A stretch of DNA of 64,000 nucleotides from Candidatus Zhuqueibacterota bacterium (GCA_016928775.1 JAFGKD010000016.1:1-64000), one strand, 5' to 3'; counted from the first letter of the stretch, positions 35,172-45,491 are shown. Numbers and translations: made by a program. The notes: generated by a model not told the origin, from the sequence alone.

Positions 35172-38100
35172 GTGAAAAAAAGTGCAAGCATACTTTTTCT
35201 ATGGATTTTTATCATCATCTCAATTGGCCAGGCACAAGTCGTTATTAATGAATTTATGGCATCAAATAGCGATTATTTTCAGGATCCGGATGAAGCCGGC
35301 GAATATCCTGATTGGATCGAATTGTATAATCCCAGCGGCCAAAGCGTCAATGTGGGAGGTTTGTATTTAACTGATAATCCGGCGCGCCCGACAAAGTGGC
35401 AAATCGCCCAGGGCACGCAAATTCCCGCCGGCGGTTTTATATTTTTTATTGCGGATAGCGATCCCGAACAGGGCACTAAGCACACCAGCTTTAAGCTCGA
35501 CAGCCAGGGCGGTTACATTGGCCTTGTCCACGGTGATGGCTCGACGATTCTTGATTCCCTCACCTATAGCAAGCAGTACAGCGACGTCTCCTACGGCCGT
35601 TCACCGGATGGCGGGACGACATGGTATTTTTTTGACACCCCAACGCCTGAAAAAGCAAATGCCGCTGACGGATATCTGGGAAAAATCGACAAGGTGCAAT
35701 TCAGCCATGTGCATGGTTTTTATGAGAACAGTTTTAGCTTGTCGCTGTCGGTCGATAATCCGCAGGCGAAAATATTTTATACCCTGGATGGCAGTGAACC
35801 GAGAGATCGCACCGGCGCCGGAACTATTCTCTATTCAGCACCCATCCCCATTACAACAACCTCATATGTGCGCGCCCGCGCCTTTCTGGATGGCTGGAAG
35901 TCTAAAAACTCGGTGACCAACACTTTTATTTTTCTTGAAGATGTCCTGTGGCAACCGGATGATCCGGATGGTTTTCCGCAGAATTGGGGATGGACCGGAT
36001 ACGGCGACTATGAGATGGACCCGGATGTCGTTGATGATCCCGCCTATGTCGGCACGATTATCGATGATTTAAAATCGATTCCCTCTATGTCGCTTGTCAT
36101 GGATATTGATGACTGGTTTGGTGAGGGAGGGCAGGGGATTTACCTCGAAGGTGAGCTCGATGAGCGCGCCGTGTCGGCAGAGCTCATTCACCCTGATGGA
36201 TCCGAAGGTTTTCAGATCAATTGTGCAGTGATGATTGTCGGCGGCTCCAGCACCGGACGATGGAAAATGGATAAATTGTCCATGCGCCTGAAATTTCAAA
36301 ATGAATATGGCGCAGCGGATCTGGATTATCAGCTGTTTGGCGACAATGCGACTGACCAGTTCCAAACCCTTGTTCTCGACGCGCGCATGAACAACTCCTG
36401 GGCCTATGGCGGCGGCACCGGCATTAATGGACGCGACCTCAAGCAGAACGACATCGCCCAGTATACGCGCGATAACTTTGTCGCTGAACTGCAATTGGCT
36501 ATGGATGGTCTGGCGCCGCACGGTCGGCAGGTGCATCTTTATCTCAATGGACTCTATTGGGGTCTCTACTGGGTGCATGAGCGACCCGATGAACACTTTG
36601 CCGCATCCTATCGCGGTGACGCCGCTGAGGATTATGATGTCCTCAAACACAATGCCAATAGTGTCGTATCCGGTGAAAACACTAATTATCGCGCCATGTT
36701 CAACATTGCCAATTCAGGACGCTCTGTTGATGAAAAATATCAACTCTTGTCTGAATATCTCGATATTCCTGACCTCATCAATTATATGATAGTGAATTAT
36801 TATGTCGGCAATGTTGACTGGGCGCATCAAAACTGGTATGCAACGCGCAGCCGGTTCGCTCCCGAGGACAAGTGGCGCTACCATAGCTGGGATGCCGAAC
36901 ATGTGATGGAAGGTGTACAAAGCAATAATTTGCACCGGGATGATGACGGAGGTCCAACGCGCCTGCATCATGTTCTGCGTCAACATCCGGAGTATCGCCG
37001 AATGTTTGCTGACCAGGTTTATCAGCATTTTTTCAATGACGGTATCCTCACGCAAACTCGCGTCAAAGGTCTTTACCAGAAATTATTGGATGAAGTTGAC
37101 CGAGCGGTCGTCGGTGAATCGGCGCGCTGGGGGGATAACCATCGCGAAAAGCCCTACACGCGCAATGTTGAGTGGGTGACCGAACGCGATTGGCTGATGA
37201 ACAGCTACTTTCCACAGCGCGGGGATATCGTGCTCGAGCAATTGCGTGATTACAATCTCTATCCCGACCTTGCTGCTCCCATTTTTTTGGTGGACGGCTC
37301 GGTGCAACATGGCGGACAAATCAACAGCGGCGCCAGAATAACCATGTCAGCCGCGAATGGAACGATTTATTACACGATGAACGGGGAGGATCCGCTGGTC
37401 ACTGAAGTGTCAAATCTGCAAGAGCTCATTTTGGTACCACAAAGTGCGACAAAGCGTGTGCTGGTGGCCACGAACAACATTGGCGTTCGCTGGCGGAGTG
37501 ATCCCAATTTCAACGACACAGAATGGCACATATGTCAAGGTGAACCCGGTGGTATTGGCTACGAGACCGAGTCAGGCTATCAATCCTTGATTACACTTGA
37601 TGTCGAAAATGCCATGTACGATGCCGGCAATAACAAGCCAACGTCATGTTTTGTCAGAATTCCTTTCACCTTGACAGCGGAAAAATTGAATACTATCAAA
37701 ACCTTGCTGCTCAAAGTGCGCTATGACGATGGTTTTGTCGCTTATCTGAACGGCACACAAGTCGCGATCGCCAACGCACCCAATGATCCCGCCTGGGATG
37801 CAGCTGCTCTGGATAACCATGAAGCCGAAACAGTGGAAACATTCAACATATCGTCGCAGGCTCAGCATCTCAAGGTTGGTGAAAACATATTGGCCCTACA
37901 GGCGATGAATGTTCACTCTCGCAGCTCTGACTTTTTGATAACTGCTGAGCTGAGCTCAAGTGATAACTCCAGTAGCGGATCAGTTTCTCCGAATGCCAAA
38001 GAATATACCGGTTCGATCACGCTGAGCCAAAGTGTAAACATCAAAGCGCGTGCAACCAATGGCTCGGAGTGGAGCCCGTTGCACGACGCCATTTACGCGA

Positions 38101-38891
38101 TTCCGGAAAAGATGGAAGAGCTGCGTATAACCGAAATCCATTTTCATCCTCTGGATGAAAACGACGCCAATGATCGTGAGTTTGAATTTTTGGAGCTTAA
38201 AAATATCGGCAGCACTCCCATCGATTTGAGTTTAGCTCGCTTTCAAAACGGTGTGCGCTATACCTTTGCAACTGGCACACTCATGCAGCCGGGTGCGTTT
38301 ATTGTATTAGCGTCGAATGCGGAAAAGTTCAAAAGCCGTTACAACATGGCACCTTTTGCTGCTTATGAGGGAAATCTGGATAATGCCGGTGAACGGATTG
38401 CTTTCATCAATGCGGCCGGCGATACGATTATCAATGTTCGTTTCAATGACAAGGATCCCTGGCCGGAGAGCGCGGATGGTGATGGCTATTCGCTGGTGGC
38501 GAATGAGGTGAATCCAAATGGTGATCCGAATAATCCCGCCTATTGGGGTGCTTCCTACAGAATTCATGGCTCACCCGGCAGGGACGATAACACAGCAACG
38601 GACATAATCGAACGGGCAAGAATACCGCAACAATACGCTCTGGCGCAAAACTATCCAAATCCCTTTAATCCGACAACGACCATTCGATTTGATGTGCCCA
38701 TTTCCAGCCAAGTCAAAATAGAGCTCTATAATATTCTCGGCCAACACCTGCTCACGCTGGTTGAAAACCGCTATGATCCCGGTATCCACAGCATCGCGTG
38801 GGATGCTGGCAATTATGCCGCCGGGATATATTTTTATCGAATGCGGGCGGGCGACTTTACAGCAACAAAGAGGCTGCTTTTGATGAAATAA
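35172..38891 (+). CDS. Giant T9SS-sorted CotH-kinase-like/LTD protein, paralogue 2
   Basis: A 1239-aa paralogue of the preceding protein with an extra N-terminal lamin-tail domain (about 21-160; VVINEFMASNSDYF, DWIELYNPSGQSVNVGGLYL). Then follow the chitobiase-type domain (FYTLDGSEPRDRTG), CotH kinase-like domain (FQINCAVMIVGGSS, VHLYLNGLYWGLYWVHERPDEHF, YHSWDAEHVMEG), sandwich (NFNDTEWHICQG), second lamin-tail (LRITEIHFHPLDEND) and T9SS tail (QNYPNPFNPTTTIRFDVP ... LLLMK). The start is GTG 35172 after a GAGGATA site, with a signal peptide. Tandem arrangement suggests duplication and shared export. Confidence 0.87.
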   Translation: MKKSASILFLWIFIIISIGQAQVVINEFMASNSDYFQDPDEAGEYPDWIELYNPSGQSVNVGGLYLTDNPARPTKWQIAQGTQIPAGGFIFFIADSDPEQGTKHTSFKLDSQGGYIGLVHGDGSTILDSLTYSKQYSDVSYGRSPDGGTTWYFFDTPTPEKANAADGYLGKIDKVQFSHVHGFYENSFSLSLSVDNPQAKIFYTLDGSEPRDRTGAGTILYSAPIPITTTSYVRARAFLDGWKSKNSVTNTFIFLEDVLWQPDDPDGFPQNWGWTGYGDYEMDPDVVDDPAYVGTIIDDLKSIPSMSLVMDIDDWFGEGGQGIYLEGELDERAVSAELIHPDGSEGFQINCAVMIVGGSSTGRWKMDKLSMRLKFQNEYGAADLDYQLFGDNATDQFQTLVLDARMNNSWAYGGGTGINGRDLKQNDIAQYTRDNFVAELQLAMDGLAPHGRQVHLYLNGLYWGLYWVHERPDEHFAASYRGDAAEDYDVLKHNANSVVSGENTNYRAMFNIANSGRSVDEKYQLLSEYLDIPDLINYMIVNYYVGNVDWAHQNWYATRSRFAPEDKWRYHSWDAEHVMEGVQSNNLHRDDDGGPTRLHHVLRQHPEYRRMFADQVYQHFFNDGILTQTRVKGLYQKLLDEVDRAVVGESARWGDNHREKPYTRNVEWVTERDWLMNSYFPQRGDIVLEQLRDYNLYPDLAAPIFLVDGSVQHGGQINSGARITMSAANGTIYYTMNGEDPLVTEVSNLQELILVPQSATKRVLVATNNIGVRWRSDPNFNDTEWHICQGEPGGIGYETESGYQSLITLDVENAMYDAGNNKPTSCFVRIPFTLTAEKLNTIKTLLLKVRYDDGFVAYLNGTQVAIANAPNDPAWDAAALDNHEAETVETFNISSQAQHLKVGENILALQAMNVHSRSSDFLITAELSSSDNSSSGSVSPNAKEYTGSITLSQSVNIKARATNGSEWSPLHDAIYAIPEKMEELRITEIHFHPLDENDANDREFEFLELKNIGSTPIDLSLARFQNGVRYTFATGTLMQPGAFIVLASNAEKFKSRYNMAPFAAYEGNLDNAGERIAFINAAGDTIINVRFNDKDPWPESADGDGYSLVANEVNPNGDPNNPAYWGASYRIHGSPGRDDNTATDIIERARIPQQYALAQNYPNPFNPTTTIRFDVPISSQVKIELYNILGQHLLTLVENRYDPGIHSIAWDAGNYAAGIYFYRMRAGDFTATKRLLLMK

Positions 38892-38925
38892 TTTCTTATT
38901 TTGAAAAAAAGCGTGAGGACATAAT

Positions 38926-40764
38926 ATGGCACATGCTGTAGAGTCTTGGACGTGGCGAAAATATGCCTGGTTATTCACTTTGGCAGGTGCAAGTGCCTAT
39001 TTGCACCTGCTCGTCAATGTCAGTCCCCGATTGATCTTTCAGAATCAACAGCCCGTCTTCTTCAGCGGCGCCGAATTTTTTCAAAAGCATGTTGCCTATC
39101 CCGGCGGCATTGCCGGTTATTTATCCAGCATGTTGGAACAGCTCTATCTTTTCCCATTCCTTGGCGCTTTGGTTATGACTCTGATTATTGCGGGTATCAC
39201 GCTTACTGCCTTTTATGTTTATCACACTTTTAAACTCGGTATCGCGACACCCTACATTACACTGATACTCACCGGCACACTTTTGGCTGTCCATAGCGGC
39301 TACTTTTATCAGCTTTCATATTCTCTTTCTGTTTTATTTTCTTTAATTGCTTTTCTTATCTTTTTTTATATCGGCAGAAAAAGGATTTTTCTTCGACTTT
39401 TACTTTACTTGATTTTATGCCCGATTCTCTATTATCTTGTTGCCGCGCCATTCTTTATCTTTGTGTTTTTGGCACTATTTGCCGAAGCCTTTTTGACAAC
39501 CGCTAAATGGCTCGGTAAATTAGCGCTCATTGTGATCTATATTTCCATCGCCCTTTTATGGCCATTGATTGCACATGCTTATCTTTTCCTTTATGCAAGC
39601 AGTGATATTTATTCTTTTTTATTGCCTTTCTATCTTTTCCTGCCGATAAAAGTTTTGCCCGAGTTTCTATATCTTCTGCTTCTTGTGCCGCCGTTTGTCT
39701 CGGGGGTATTGTACTGTTTACGAAAAAAAAATCCAAATGCCAATAGAGAGCACAAGTTGATTGGTGTAGCCAAACAGGCCGCTCTTCTGATCGTTTGTTT
39801 GCTCGCGCTTCTCGCCATTGTCTATAAATCTTTTAATAATAAGCAAAAAGCCGTATTAAACATCGACAAGCTGGCAGAAGAACACAAGTGGGAAAACATC
39901 ATAGCGACAGCAAAGGCGCATCCGCACGTTTTGCATCGGCTTTTAACATTTCATTACAATCGTGCATTGTATCATAGAGGTCAATTATGCGAGGACCTTT
40001 TTGCATATCCCCAGGTTGAAGGCGAAAATGGACTTTATCGTAATTCCGGTGCAGCTTTCGAGGCACCCTATGCTATGGCATCATTAACATATGAGATGGG
40101 CAACATCAATTCCGCCCAATGCTGGGCGAACGAAGCATTGTCCATTGAAGGGGAGTCGGCGCGCGTTTTGAAACTATTGACACTCATTCATCTCCGGAAA
40201 GGTGAGGATGACGCTGCGGCTCTCTATTCGAACAAGCTCTCAAAGATGTTATTTCAGCACAAAATGTGCGAGCGGGACAAACCTTGGACTGATGAATTGG
40301 CCAAAATTAAAGGCGCTTCCGAGGCAAGCGCTGTGGATTCATCCTTTGTCGCTTCACACTTTTTAATCCGATACGGACATGCCTACGCTGAGCTGCAATA
40401 TTTCATTAAAAGATATCCGCAACATAAAATGGCCTTTGAATATACGATGGCGTACGATCTCTTATCACGGCGCCTGGACCGTCTTGTTGAAATGGTACCG
40501 AAATTTATGCAGATGCCTTTTGACAAGATGCCGCGCCATCTGGAGGAAGCGCTCATTCTCATCGGAATGAGCGGTATCGACTATAATATAGACCTCAACG
40601 CACTAAATTTTCGCGTCGATTATGTGGAGAAATTCAGGAGGTTCATGTCGATTATTTCCAGGCATAACAATAACACCCAATTTGCCCAGGCAGAATTGTT
40701 ACAAGAATTCGGTGATACATACTGGTATTATCATCTTTATCACCAGCCTCAGGAGTTAAAATGA
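38926..40764 (+). CDS. DUF6057-like polytopic membrane protein with C-terminal TPR-like region
   Basis: A 612-aa protein. The N-terminal half (about 12-305) contains roughly ten hydrophobic helices; the C-terminal half (about 310-612) is soluble and helical, TPR-like (YNRALYHRGQLCEDLFAYPQ, ANEALSIEGESARVLKLLTLIHLRKGEDDAA). The pattern resembles the DUF6057 membrane proteins of Bacteroidota, whose function is unknown. The stop overlaps the start of the TolB-like protein by ATGA (40761-40764), so the two are coupled and probably interact at the inner membrane. Assignment to DUF6057 is from memory of the family shape. Confidence 0.7.
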   Translation: MAHAVESWTWRKYAWLFTLAGASAYLHLLVNVSPRLIFQNQQPVFFSGAEFFQKHVAYPGGIAGYLSSMLEQLYLFPFLGALVMTLIIAGITLTAFYVYHTFKLGIATPYITLILTGTLLAVHSGYFYQLSYSLSVLFSLIAFLIFFYIGRKRIFLRLLLYLILCPILYYLVAAPFFIFVFLALFAEAFLTTAKWLGKLALIVIYISIALLWPLIAHAYLFLYASSDIYSFLLPFYLFLPIKVLPEFLYLLLLVPPFVSGVLYCLRKKNPNANREHKLIGVAKQAALLIVCLLALLAIVYKSFNNKQKAVLNIDKLAEEHKWENIIATAKAHPHVLHRLLTFHYNRALYHRGQLCEDLFAYPQVEGENGLYRNSGAAFEAPYAMASLTYEMGNINSAQCWANEALSIEGESARVLKLLTLIHLRKGEDDAAALYSNKLSKMLFQHKMCERDKPWTDELAKIKGASEASAVDSSFVASHFLIRYGHAYAELQYFIKRYPQHKMAFEYTMAYDLLSRRLDRLVEMVPKFMQMPFDKMPRHLEEALILIGMSGIDYNIDLNALNFRVDYVEKFRRFMSIISRHNNNTQFAQAELLQEFGDTYWYYHLYHQPQELK

Positions 40765-42320
40765 AAGTTCGATTGATCTTGATACCATTATTGCTTTTAG
40801 GCGCAATTTTGATCCCGCTTTTGTTGACGGGTGAAGCGTCTACCGAGAAAGTGGAGCAGGCCATAAACGCTTTCCCATCCATTTATCCTGACTATAACGG
40901 TGTAACTATTCCACCCAATATTGCACCGCTCAACTTTATCATTCAGGAAGAGGGAGAGGCATATCGCGCCGTTGTTAAAACGGGACAAAGTGACGTGATC
41001 AAGCTTGAAAATCGCGATGGATGTATGCAGTTTCCCATGCGTGCGTGGAAGCAGCTTCTGGCCGACAATCGTGGGGGCGAGTATACTATCGAGATCGCTG
41101 TAAAAAAAGAGGGAACATGGCACACCTTTAAACCGATCACCAATCAAATCGCCAACGAGGATATAGATTCTTTTCTTGTCTATCGCCTGCTCAATTCCGC
41201 CTACACTCGATGGAGTGAAATGGGTATTTACCAGCGCGATGTGGAATCGTTTGACGAACGGCCCATCATCAACAATCATGCGACCGAGGGCAAATGCATG
41301 AACTGCCATAGTTTTAACAAAAATGATCCGCAAACCATGATGCTGCATTTGCGCGGCGGCAGTTCTTCGGGCACACTGATTCTTTTGAATGATGAGGTGC
41401 GAAAGGTCAATACAGCAACGGACTTTAATCGGGCCGGTGCTTATCCGGCGTGGCATCCGAGTAGCAAAATGATCGCCTTTTCGGTTAATAAACTGGAAAT
41501 GTTTTTCCACGGTACCGCGCAGGAGCCGCGCGATGTTTTGGATCGCGGTTCGGATATTATTCTTTACTTTATTGAGAACAACCTGGTCACAACCTCTCCG
41601 CTTGTCGCAAGCGTTGATCGAATGGAGACCTTCCCGGCATGGTCGCCGGATGGCACCTGGCTCTATTTCTGCAGTTGTCCGGATTTTGCCTCATTTATTG
41701 ATGGCGATGATTTCAGATATGAAGATATTCTCTATGATCTCTATCGAATTCCCTATAATCTGCAGACGCGCGAATGGGGCGAACTGGAGCTTGTATTGGC
41801 TGGAGCTGACGTCGGAAAAAGCATCACCATGCCGCGCATTTCACCTGGCGGCACATACCTGATGTGCTGTTTGGCAAATGATGGCCATTTCCCGATTTAC
41901 AAGCCTTCCAGTGAGTTGTATCTTTTAAATCTTGAGACCAGGGATTTGAGAAAGCTGAACATCAACAGCGATCAAGCCGACACCTACCACAGTTGGTCGA
42001 GCAATGGCCGCTGGTTTGTTTTTAGCAGCAAACGACTTGATGGCCTGATGGCACGACCTTTTTTTGCCTATTTCGAAGCGGATGGAACCAGTCACAAACC
42101 TTTTATCCTGCCGCAAAAAGATCCGCGATTTTATCAGTCTTTTCTCAAAACCTATAATCGTCCCGAACTTGTGGCAGGGCCGGTCACGGTGCGTCCCCAG
42201 GTTTTCGTCAAAACAGCGTATGACAACAGCCGCCGTTTCGATGCTACTCTTGATCCCAAAGTGGCTGTCCGGGATCAACCGGTTGGTGGCGAAAAGATGT
42301 ACAATATTGCGCCAAATTGA
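40761..42320 (+). CDS. TolB-like beta-propeller protein with CxxCH motif
   Basis: A 519-aa exported or anchored protein (hydrophobic N-terminus LILIPLLLLGAILIPLLL, uncleaved anchor or signal). Residues about 170-185 hold a single CMNCH motif (Cys179, Cys182, His183), which fits one covalent c-type heme if the protein is periplasmic. The remainder has PD40/TolB-like blades: YPAWHPSSKMIAFSVN, FPAWSPDGTWLYFCSCPDF, MPRISPGGTYLMCCLAND, YHSWSSNGRWFVFSSKR. Such propellers are often mis-annotated as cytochrome biogenesis proteins. It is coupled to the DUF6057-like membrane protein by a 4-nt overlap. A redox or signalling role in the envelope is inference. Confidence 0.72.
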   Translation: MKVRLILIPLLLLGAILIPLLLTGEASTEKVEQAINAFPSIYPDYNGVTIPPNIAPLNFIIQEEGEAYRAVVKTGQSDVIKLENRDGCMQFPMRAWKQLLADNRGGEYTIEIAVKKEGTWHTFKPITNQIANEDIDSFLVYRLLNSAYTRWSEMGIYQRDVESFDERPIINNHATEGKCMNCHSFNKNDPQTMMLHLRGGSSSGTLILLNDEVRKVNTATDFNRAGAYPAWHPSSKMIAFSVNKLEMFFHGTAQEPRDVLDRGSDIILYFIENNLVTTSPLVASVDRMETFPAWSPDGTWLYFCSCPDFASFIDGDDFRYEDILYDLYRIPYNLQTREWGELELVLAGADVGKSITMPRISPGGTYLMCCLANDGHFPIYKPSSELYLLNLETRDLRKLNINSDQADTYHSWSSNGRWFVFSSKRLDGLMARPFFAYFEADGTSHKPFILPQKDPRFYQSFLKTYNRPELVAGPVTVRPQVFVKTAYDNSRRFDATLDPKVAVRDQPVGGEKMYNIAPN

Positions 42321-42403
42321 TGCAAGCATTAATGTACAGTAAATTTGTTAATTGTGGGGATTAATTTCACTGCTTGTGCTTCTGTTTAGCAGGAGGACTA
42401 ATC

Positions 42404-45007
42404 ATGCAACACAGAACAGCGTTGGAAGAGCTGCTCAAATACATTCGCATTTTGATCCTGGATAAAGATGAACAATTTGCTTCATCTCTCAAAAGCGAGC
42501 TGAACCAGGCTGGGTATCCGTTCGTTGACCAAACAAGCAGCACCGAGCAGGCCTGGGATAAACTGCCGACGACCAACATTGTGCTGGTCGATTTTCTCTG
42601 GGGAGATGGAGAAGAAAATAGCCTCCAATTTGTCCAACGAGCCAAGGCAGCTTTTCAGGAAGAGATCGATGCTTTTGTCTATTCCACGCCCGCTGATAAA
42701 TTATCCAGCTACGTGGCACAAACGGGCGCTACAGCCTGGCTGGAAAAACCTCTGAATTTTAACAATTTAACCTCGTGGATCAGAGAGACCGCCAGACGCA
42801 TTTGGTATGAAAAGATTCTCAATAACATTCCTGATGAGGTGATTGTCATAGAGCCCAGTGACAAAGAGTTCGGCAAGCTGCACTTTGTCAACAAAACCAA
42901 AAAAGACCGTTTTGAAAAAGGCCTGCCGCTTGAATATGACTATTGTTGGAAACGCTTTGAACGGCAGGGCAACGGTAGTCATCCCTGCTTTGAATGCCTG
43001 GCGCGCGAGGCCAAGAGCGAAAGGCGAATTGTGAGGAATTATTGGAATTATAAAAATTGGGATGGGAAAAATGAGTCCGTGGACATCCACGCCGCACCGA
43101 TTTTTGATCAGATGGGTAACATCCGGGGCATTATCGAAACCTGTCGCGATCGAACGCTGCAAGAAGTTATTGAACGAAACTTGCGGCGCATCGAGACGGA
43201 AAATGACTGGGCCGAACGCTTGAACCTGTTTTTACAAGGCTTCACCGAGCTTGGCTATAGCCGCGTTCGCTTTTATCAGAAACAACAGAAGAATGGCCAT
43301 TATATTTATAAAGGAATTTGTCAAATCGGCATGCCGGAGGATTTTGATATTCGGCACTATAGCTATGATGCCTCAACCGATATTCCAACCCAAATTGTGA
43401 CCAATACGCGCCGTCCGGCGCTGTTTTTAGTCAAATATGAAGGGGATTTTGCCTGGACGCCGGTATCCACAACGCGCAATGTCTATCGGGTGAATCATGA
43501 GCTTGTACCCAATAATCATATTTTGGCAAAACATCGCTGGGTGGATATACCGATCAAAGCGGATCGAGAAATCATAGCCAAAGTCTCGGCAGAACCGGAT
43601 GATCCAAAAGTTTTTATATCCAATCATGATTTGACCCTCCTGGCCAATTATGCGGATTGGGCGGGTCAGGCTTTATGGAGTGCAGAACAAGGGGAAAAGC
43701 TGCGTTTGAAAGATGCGACCAATCAATTAATCATTCAAATGAATTACAAAATCTCCAAAGTGCCCATTCATAACCGATGGGTCTACATGGCGGTCAAGCG
43801 CGTGTGCCAGGTTTTGAAGACATCAGGGTGCAGTCTTTTTCTTTTGCAAGGCAAGGGAAGAAATGAACGTTTGGTGCGCATGGCCACTTTTGTTCAGGAT
43901 ATTTATGGGCAGAGAGTTCGCAAAATGGACATTACTGAAGAGTATGCCGTCGGTCAGTTTTTGGTGGGCAGCGTTTTTCAAAACGGGCGTAACCGATACT
44001 TTAACAATCTGACTGAATTGGCCGAGAGTCAGGATGATCCGAATATGCAAAGATTAAACTTGCCGGCTTACAACTATTACTGCGAAAAAATTGGTGAGGA
44101 TGTACGCAACGCCATGTTTGTTGTATTGCGCGCTGGCAATCGTAAGGTTGGTGTGGTGCGAACGATCAACAAACAACGCGCAGATGTATTCGGCAATCGT
44201 GATTTTACCACCGATGATATGCGAGTACTCCAGGCGTTAGCTGGACAAATCTCGGTTGGCTTTGAAACAGACGGGCTGATAAAAGAGTTGCGAGCGTCAC
44301 AGGAATATAAAGAATTTATCGCACAAGAGTACTCACACACTTTGAAAAATCTCATGCAGCCGGTCATTTCTATATCCGGTTTGCTAAAAATGGAGGCAGG
44401 GGATAAAAGCCTGTTAAACCTTCTCGATAATGAAATCATCAAAATGAAGACGACGATCAACACCATGCTGCAGTTGGTCAAGGCCGAATCAACAAATCTG
44501 CTGTTACATAAATCATATGTTAAAATAAAAAATATGCTGGAAGAAGTAATCAAGCCTTATATTATCCTGGCATCCGATAAAAAAATGGACATCCGCTTGT
44601 CGCTCGAAGAGGATATGCAGGATATTTATCTGGATGAACGGCTCATTTATGACGCCATCGCCAATTTATTGGATAATGCGATCAAATATGGCTATAAAAA
44701 CACCTATATCAAAGTCAGGGCTTGGGTGAAATACGACAAATTATTTATTTCGGTGGCGGATGTTGGCGAAACCATCGCAAAAGAAGATCGGGTGCGAATT
44801 TTTGATAAATTTTTTCTTGGCAAACACACTGTCGATAAAATTCGCCAACTGGGATTGGGCTTGACCTATGTCAAGGTTGTGACCGAGGCGCATGGCGGCA
44901 AGGTTTATGTCGATCCGCGCTTTCAAAGGGGGGCGAAAATTATCATGTCCATTCCGTTAACAAGTAAAGAGGAGGAGGAAAACCGTGAAAAAGATATTGA
45001 TCGTTGA
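42404..45007 (+). CDS. Hybrid-type sensor histidine kinase (receiver-like, PAS, GAF, HisKA, HATPase)
   Basis: An 867-aa soluble kinase. The start is ATG 42404, 6 nt after AGGAGGA; an upstream in-frame ATG (42374) adds a Cys-rich stretch without a ribosome site. Domains: receiver-like (about 12-125; ILILDKDEQFASSL, VLVDFLWGDG, LEKPLN), PAS-like with two extra Cys (HPCFECLARE), GAF-like regions (about 270-620), phosphoacceptor His645 in EYSHTLKNLMQP, and HATPase (N box DAIANLLDNAIKYG, G2 box QLGLGLTYV). The G1 box reads ADVGETI rather than DxGxG, a modest deviation. The response regulator overlaps its 3' end by 23 nt. It probably controls the surrounding polysaccharide genes, but no DNA-binding output is present in the pair. 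Confidence 0.85.
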   Translation: MQHRTALEELLKYIRILILDKDEQFASSLKSELNQAGYPFVDQTSSTEQAWDKLPTTNIVLVDFLWGDGEENSLQFVQRAKAAFQEEIDAFVYSTPADKLSSYVAQTGATAWLEKPLNFNNLTSWIRETARRIWYEKILNNIPDEVIVIEPSDKEFGKLHFVNKTKKDRFEKGLPLEYDYCWKRFERQGNGSHPCFECLAREAKSERRIVRNYWNYKNWDGKNESVDIHAAPIFDQMGNIRGIIETCRDRTLQEVIERNLRRIETENDWAERLNLFLQGFTELGYSRVRFYQKQQKNGHYIYKGICQIGMPEDFDIRHYSYDASTDIPTQIVTNTRRPALFLVKYEGDFAWTPVSTTRNVYRVNHELVPNNHILAKHRWVDIPIKADREIIAKVSAEPDDPKVFISNHDLTLLANYADWAGQALWSAEQGEKLRLKDATNQLIIQMNYKISKVPIHNRWVYMAVKRVCQVLKTSGCSLFLLQGKGRNERLVRMATFVQDIYGQRVRKMDITEEYAVGQFLVGSVFQNGRNRYFNNLTELAESQDDPNMQRLNLPAYNYYCEKIGEDVRNAMFVVLRAGNRKVGVVRTINKQRADVFGNRDFTTDDMRVLQALAGQISVGFETDGLIKELRASQEYKEFIAQEYSHTLKNLMQPVISISGLLKMEAGDKSLLNLLDNEIIKMKTTINTMLQLVKAESTNLLLHKSYVKIKNMLEEVIKPYIILASDKKMDIRLSLEEDMQDIYLDERLIYDAIANLLDNAIKYGYKNTYIKVRAWVKYDKLFISVADVGETIAKEDRVRIFDKFFLGKHTVDKIRQLGLGLTYVKVVTEAHGGKVYVDPRFQRGAKIIMSIPLTSKEEEENREKDIDR

Positions 45008-45380
45008 TGATGATATCATTATACGAATAACATTTGAAAAATTGTTAGAGACCGACAACTACATCATCAAGCAGGCAAAAGATGTCAATGAAGCGGTAAA
45101 CATGATGAAACGGCAAATTTTTGACCTTTTGCTGCTCGACCTCAAGTTGCCATCGAAAGGGTGGGAGAGCGGATTTCAAATATTAAGGAAGAAACGTCGC
45201 TTGCAGCTCAACGCGGATACACCCGTCATCATCGTATCGGGTGCGCCGGATGACAAATATATCAAAGATAGAATTGAGAGCGAAGATAATGTCGCTTTTA
45301 TACTACTCAAACCCGTCGATAACAATGTGCTTCTTGAAAAGGTCTCGCAGGTTATCGGCAGCACAACGTCTAATGAATGA
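44985..45380 (+). CDS. Stand-alone response regulator receiver (CheY-like)
   Basis: A 131-aa single-domain receiver. The acidic pair is in LIVDDDIII, the phosphoacceptor is Asp52 (LLLLDLKLP), and the conserved Ser and Lys are in VIIVSGAP and ILLKPV. The start is GTG 44985 after GGAGGAGG, within the 3' end of the kinase gene, so production is coupled to the kinase. There is no output domain; it may act by protein-protein contact or phosphorelay. A DNA-binding partner is not in the immediate neighbourhood. Confidence 0.9.
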   Translation: MKKILIVDDDIIIRITFEKLLETDNYIIKQAKDVNEAVNMMKRQIFDLLLLDLKLPSKGWESGFQILRKKRRLQLNADTPVIIVSGAPDDKYIKDRIESEDNVAFILLKPVDNNVLLEKVSQVIGSTTSNE

Positions 45381-45491
45381 GACGATCCGTAATACAAAAT
45401 AATAAAATTAGCACATTGAATGGCATTTTCCATACAACCTTGGAACCTTCAAGCATTACCACTTTTGTATCGGAGTGAAAGGAATTTTCAG

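Noticed and set aside
36069..36650. A 193-aa minus-strand frame opposite the second CotH-like gene
   Set aside because: Shadow of the well-supported plus-strand gene.
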